Below are positions 63,467 to 64,000 of a stretch of DNA of 64,000 bases, one piece after another. The stretch comes from Variovorax sp. PAMC26660 (GTDB lineage: Bacteria; Pseudomonadota; Gammaproteobacteria; Burkholderiales; Burkholderiaceae_C), in the NCBI RefSeq assembly GCF_014302995.1, contig NZ_CP060295.1, positions 3,277,501-3,341,500 of the forward strand, in the 5' to 3' direction. Every line of letters begins with the position of its first letter. Positions within the stretch are counted from its first letter, which is position 1. The notes below the pieces were generated by a model. It did not search any database. It worked only from the letters and a program-made list of their open reading frames with translations, and was not told the origin of the DNA. The position numbers were made by a program, and so were the translations under genes.

Positions 63467-64000
63467 CTAGCCCTTGAACATGCGACGCGCGGCGCGCAGC
63501 GGCTTGGTGATGCGCCAGGACAGCGAATCGGTCATCTGGCGATGGGCCTCTTCGACCTGGGCCAACGCTGCGACCCGCTGTTGGTTTTCCTTCAACAGCA
63601 CGTCGCGCTCTGAAAGCACGCTGGCCGCGTGACGGTGGTCCTTCTGCAGGGTGCTCAGCTCCTTGTCGACGTTGGCCAACTGGGCGAGCACACGCTCGAC
63701 GTCCGACGCCTTGGAAGCCAGTTCCAGGCGCGTGCTTTCGAGTTCCCAGCGGCGCAGCACGGACTCTCCCAGGCTGGAGAAGACCTCCTTCACCGCCTTG
63801 GCGCCGGGCTGGTCCTTGGGCAGGTCAAGGAGCTTGCGCACTTCCGCCGGCTGGTTGGGACCGACGGCCAGCACGCCCAGGCCTGCCGAGTGATCGAACT
63901 CGAAGCCGGGATATTTCTTCGTGACCTCGGCCCAGTATTGCCAGACGCCGAAGTCGCGCTCGCGTACATTGGTGTCGTGGAACAGCACGATGGCGCGGTC
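63467..64000 (-). CDS. Methyltransferase/glycosyltransferase-like protein, C-terminal part (cut by window edge)
   Basis: The frame is open to the right edge, reading DRAIVLFHDTNVRERDFGVWQYWAEVTKKYPGFEFDHSAGLGVLAVG. That is the end of a Methyltransf_24-type class I SAM methyltransferase domain common in O-antigen loci. A coiled-coil segment rich in Glu/Leu/Gln follows (about 100 residues, LASKASDVERVLAQLANVDKELS), and then a basic tail SLSWRITKPLRAARRMFKG typical of large glycosyltransferase proteins. The N-terminal part lies outside the window, so the full domain order is unknown. Confidence 0.65.
   Translation of the reverse strand, partial: DRAIVLFHDTNVRERDFGVWQYWAEVTKKYPGFEFDHSAGLGVLAVGPNQPAEVRKLLDLPKDQPGAKAVKEVFSSLGESVLRRWELESTRLELASKASDVERVLAQLANVDKELSTLQKDHRHAASVLSERDVLLKENQQRVAALAQVEEAHRQMTDSLSWRITKPLRAARRMFKG

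Overview
The window looks like chromosome from a high-GC betaproteobacterium of the Comamonadaceae, most likely Variovorax or a close relative. This is inferred from the gene families and their arrangement (PhaM granule protein, pgaABCD, tandem glycine riboswitch, many LysR/LysE/SDR genes, dense GC-rich coding) and not from a marker gene; no rRNA or tRNA gene was seen. No CRISPR array, intact insertion sequence, phage or replication origin is visible.

Layout. 1-19.6 kb is ordinary metabolic and regulatory chromosome: an AraC regulator cut by the window edge, a divergent LysR/SDR pair, an MHS-type MFS transporter, a thioredoxin-fold protein and a DsbD-type reductase, an AlaX editing protein, a sorbosone-dehydrogenase-like lipoprotein, a LacI-controlled NCS2 permease/amidohydrolase/TauE cassette with two matching operators, a GNAT, a MarR-ClC pair, and a frameshifted alcohol dehydrogenase divergent from its LysR regulator. 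19.6-30.6 kb has a decayed IS630-type transposase, a SPINDLY/OGT-like TPR glycosyltransferase, an SDR, the complete pgaABCD exopolysaccharide operon (minus strand) and a creatininase-family protein. 31.0-39.7 kb is an unbroken minus-strand run of amino-acid related genes (threonine dehydratase-like, three LysE exporters, two PhzF proteins, a class I aminotransferase, a DMT exporter, GST, two VOC proteins) that ends at a divergent MocR regulator. 41.3-44.7 kb carries phaM, a FIST sensor protein and a DadA-type FAD dehydrogenase preceded by a tandem glycine riboswitch with a good sigma-70 promoter.

45.2-64 kb is a surface-glycan locus. rfbBDAC makes dTDP-L-rhamnose. It is followed by a tightly overlapping plus-strand gene string: a multi-membrane-span transferase with a jelly-roll-like tail, a DPM1/GtrB/ArnC-like glycosyltransferase, a small ArnE/EmrE-like membrane protein, a GNAT-like acyltransferase, an acyl carrier protein, a ketoreductase-type SDR, an MBL-fold hydrolase, a KAS III, an acyl-adenylating ligase and a PIG-L deacetylase. 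Read together, this looks like a self-contained pathway that builds a short acyl group on its own ACP and attaches it to an amino sugar that is then loaded on a polyprenyl carrier, flipped and transferred outside the membrane. An AT-richer pair (membrane protein and OafA-like acyltransferase) follows, and then opposing genes for AlgJ-like and AlgI-like O-acetylation proteins and a truncated methyltransferase-like protein.

Two nearly identical ~258-bp composite palindromic elements lie in opposite orientation at 5.1 kb and 30.7 kb. They are the only sizeable non-coding repeats noticed in the window.
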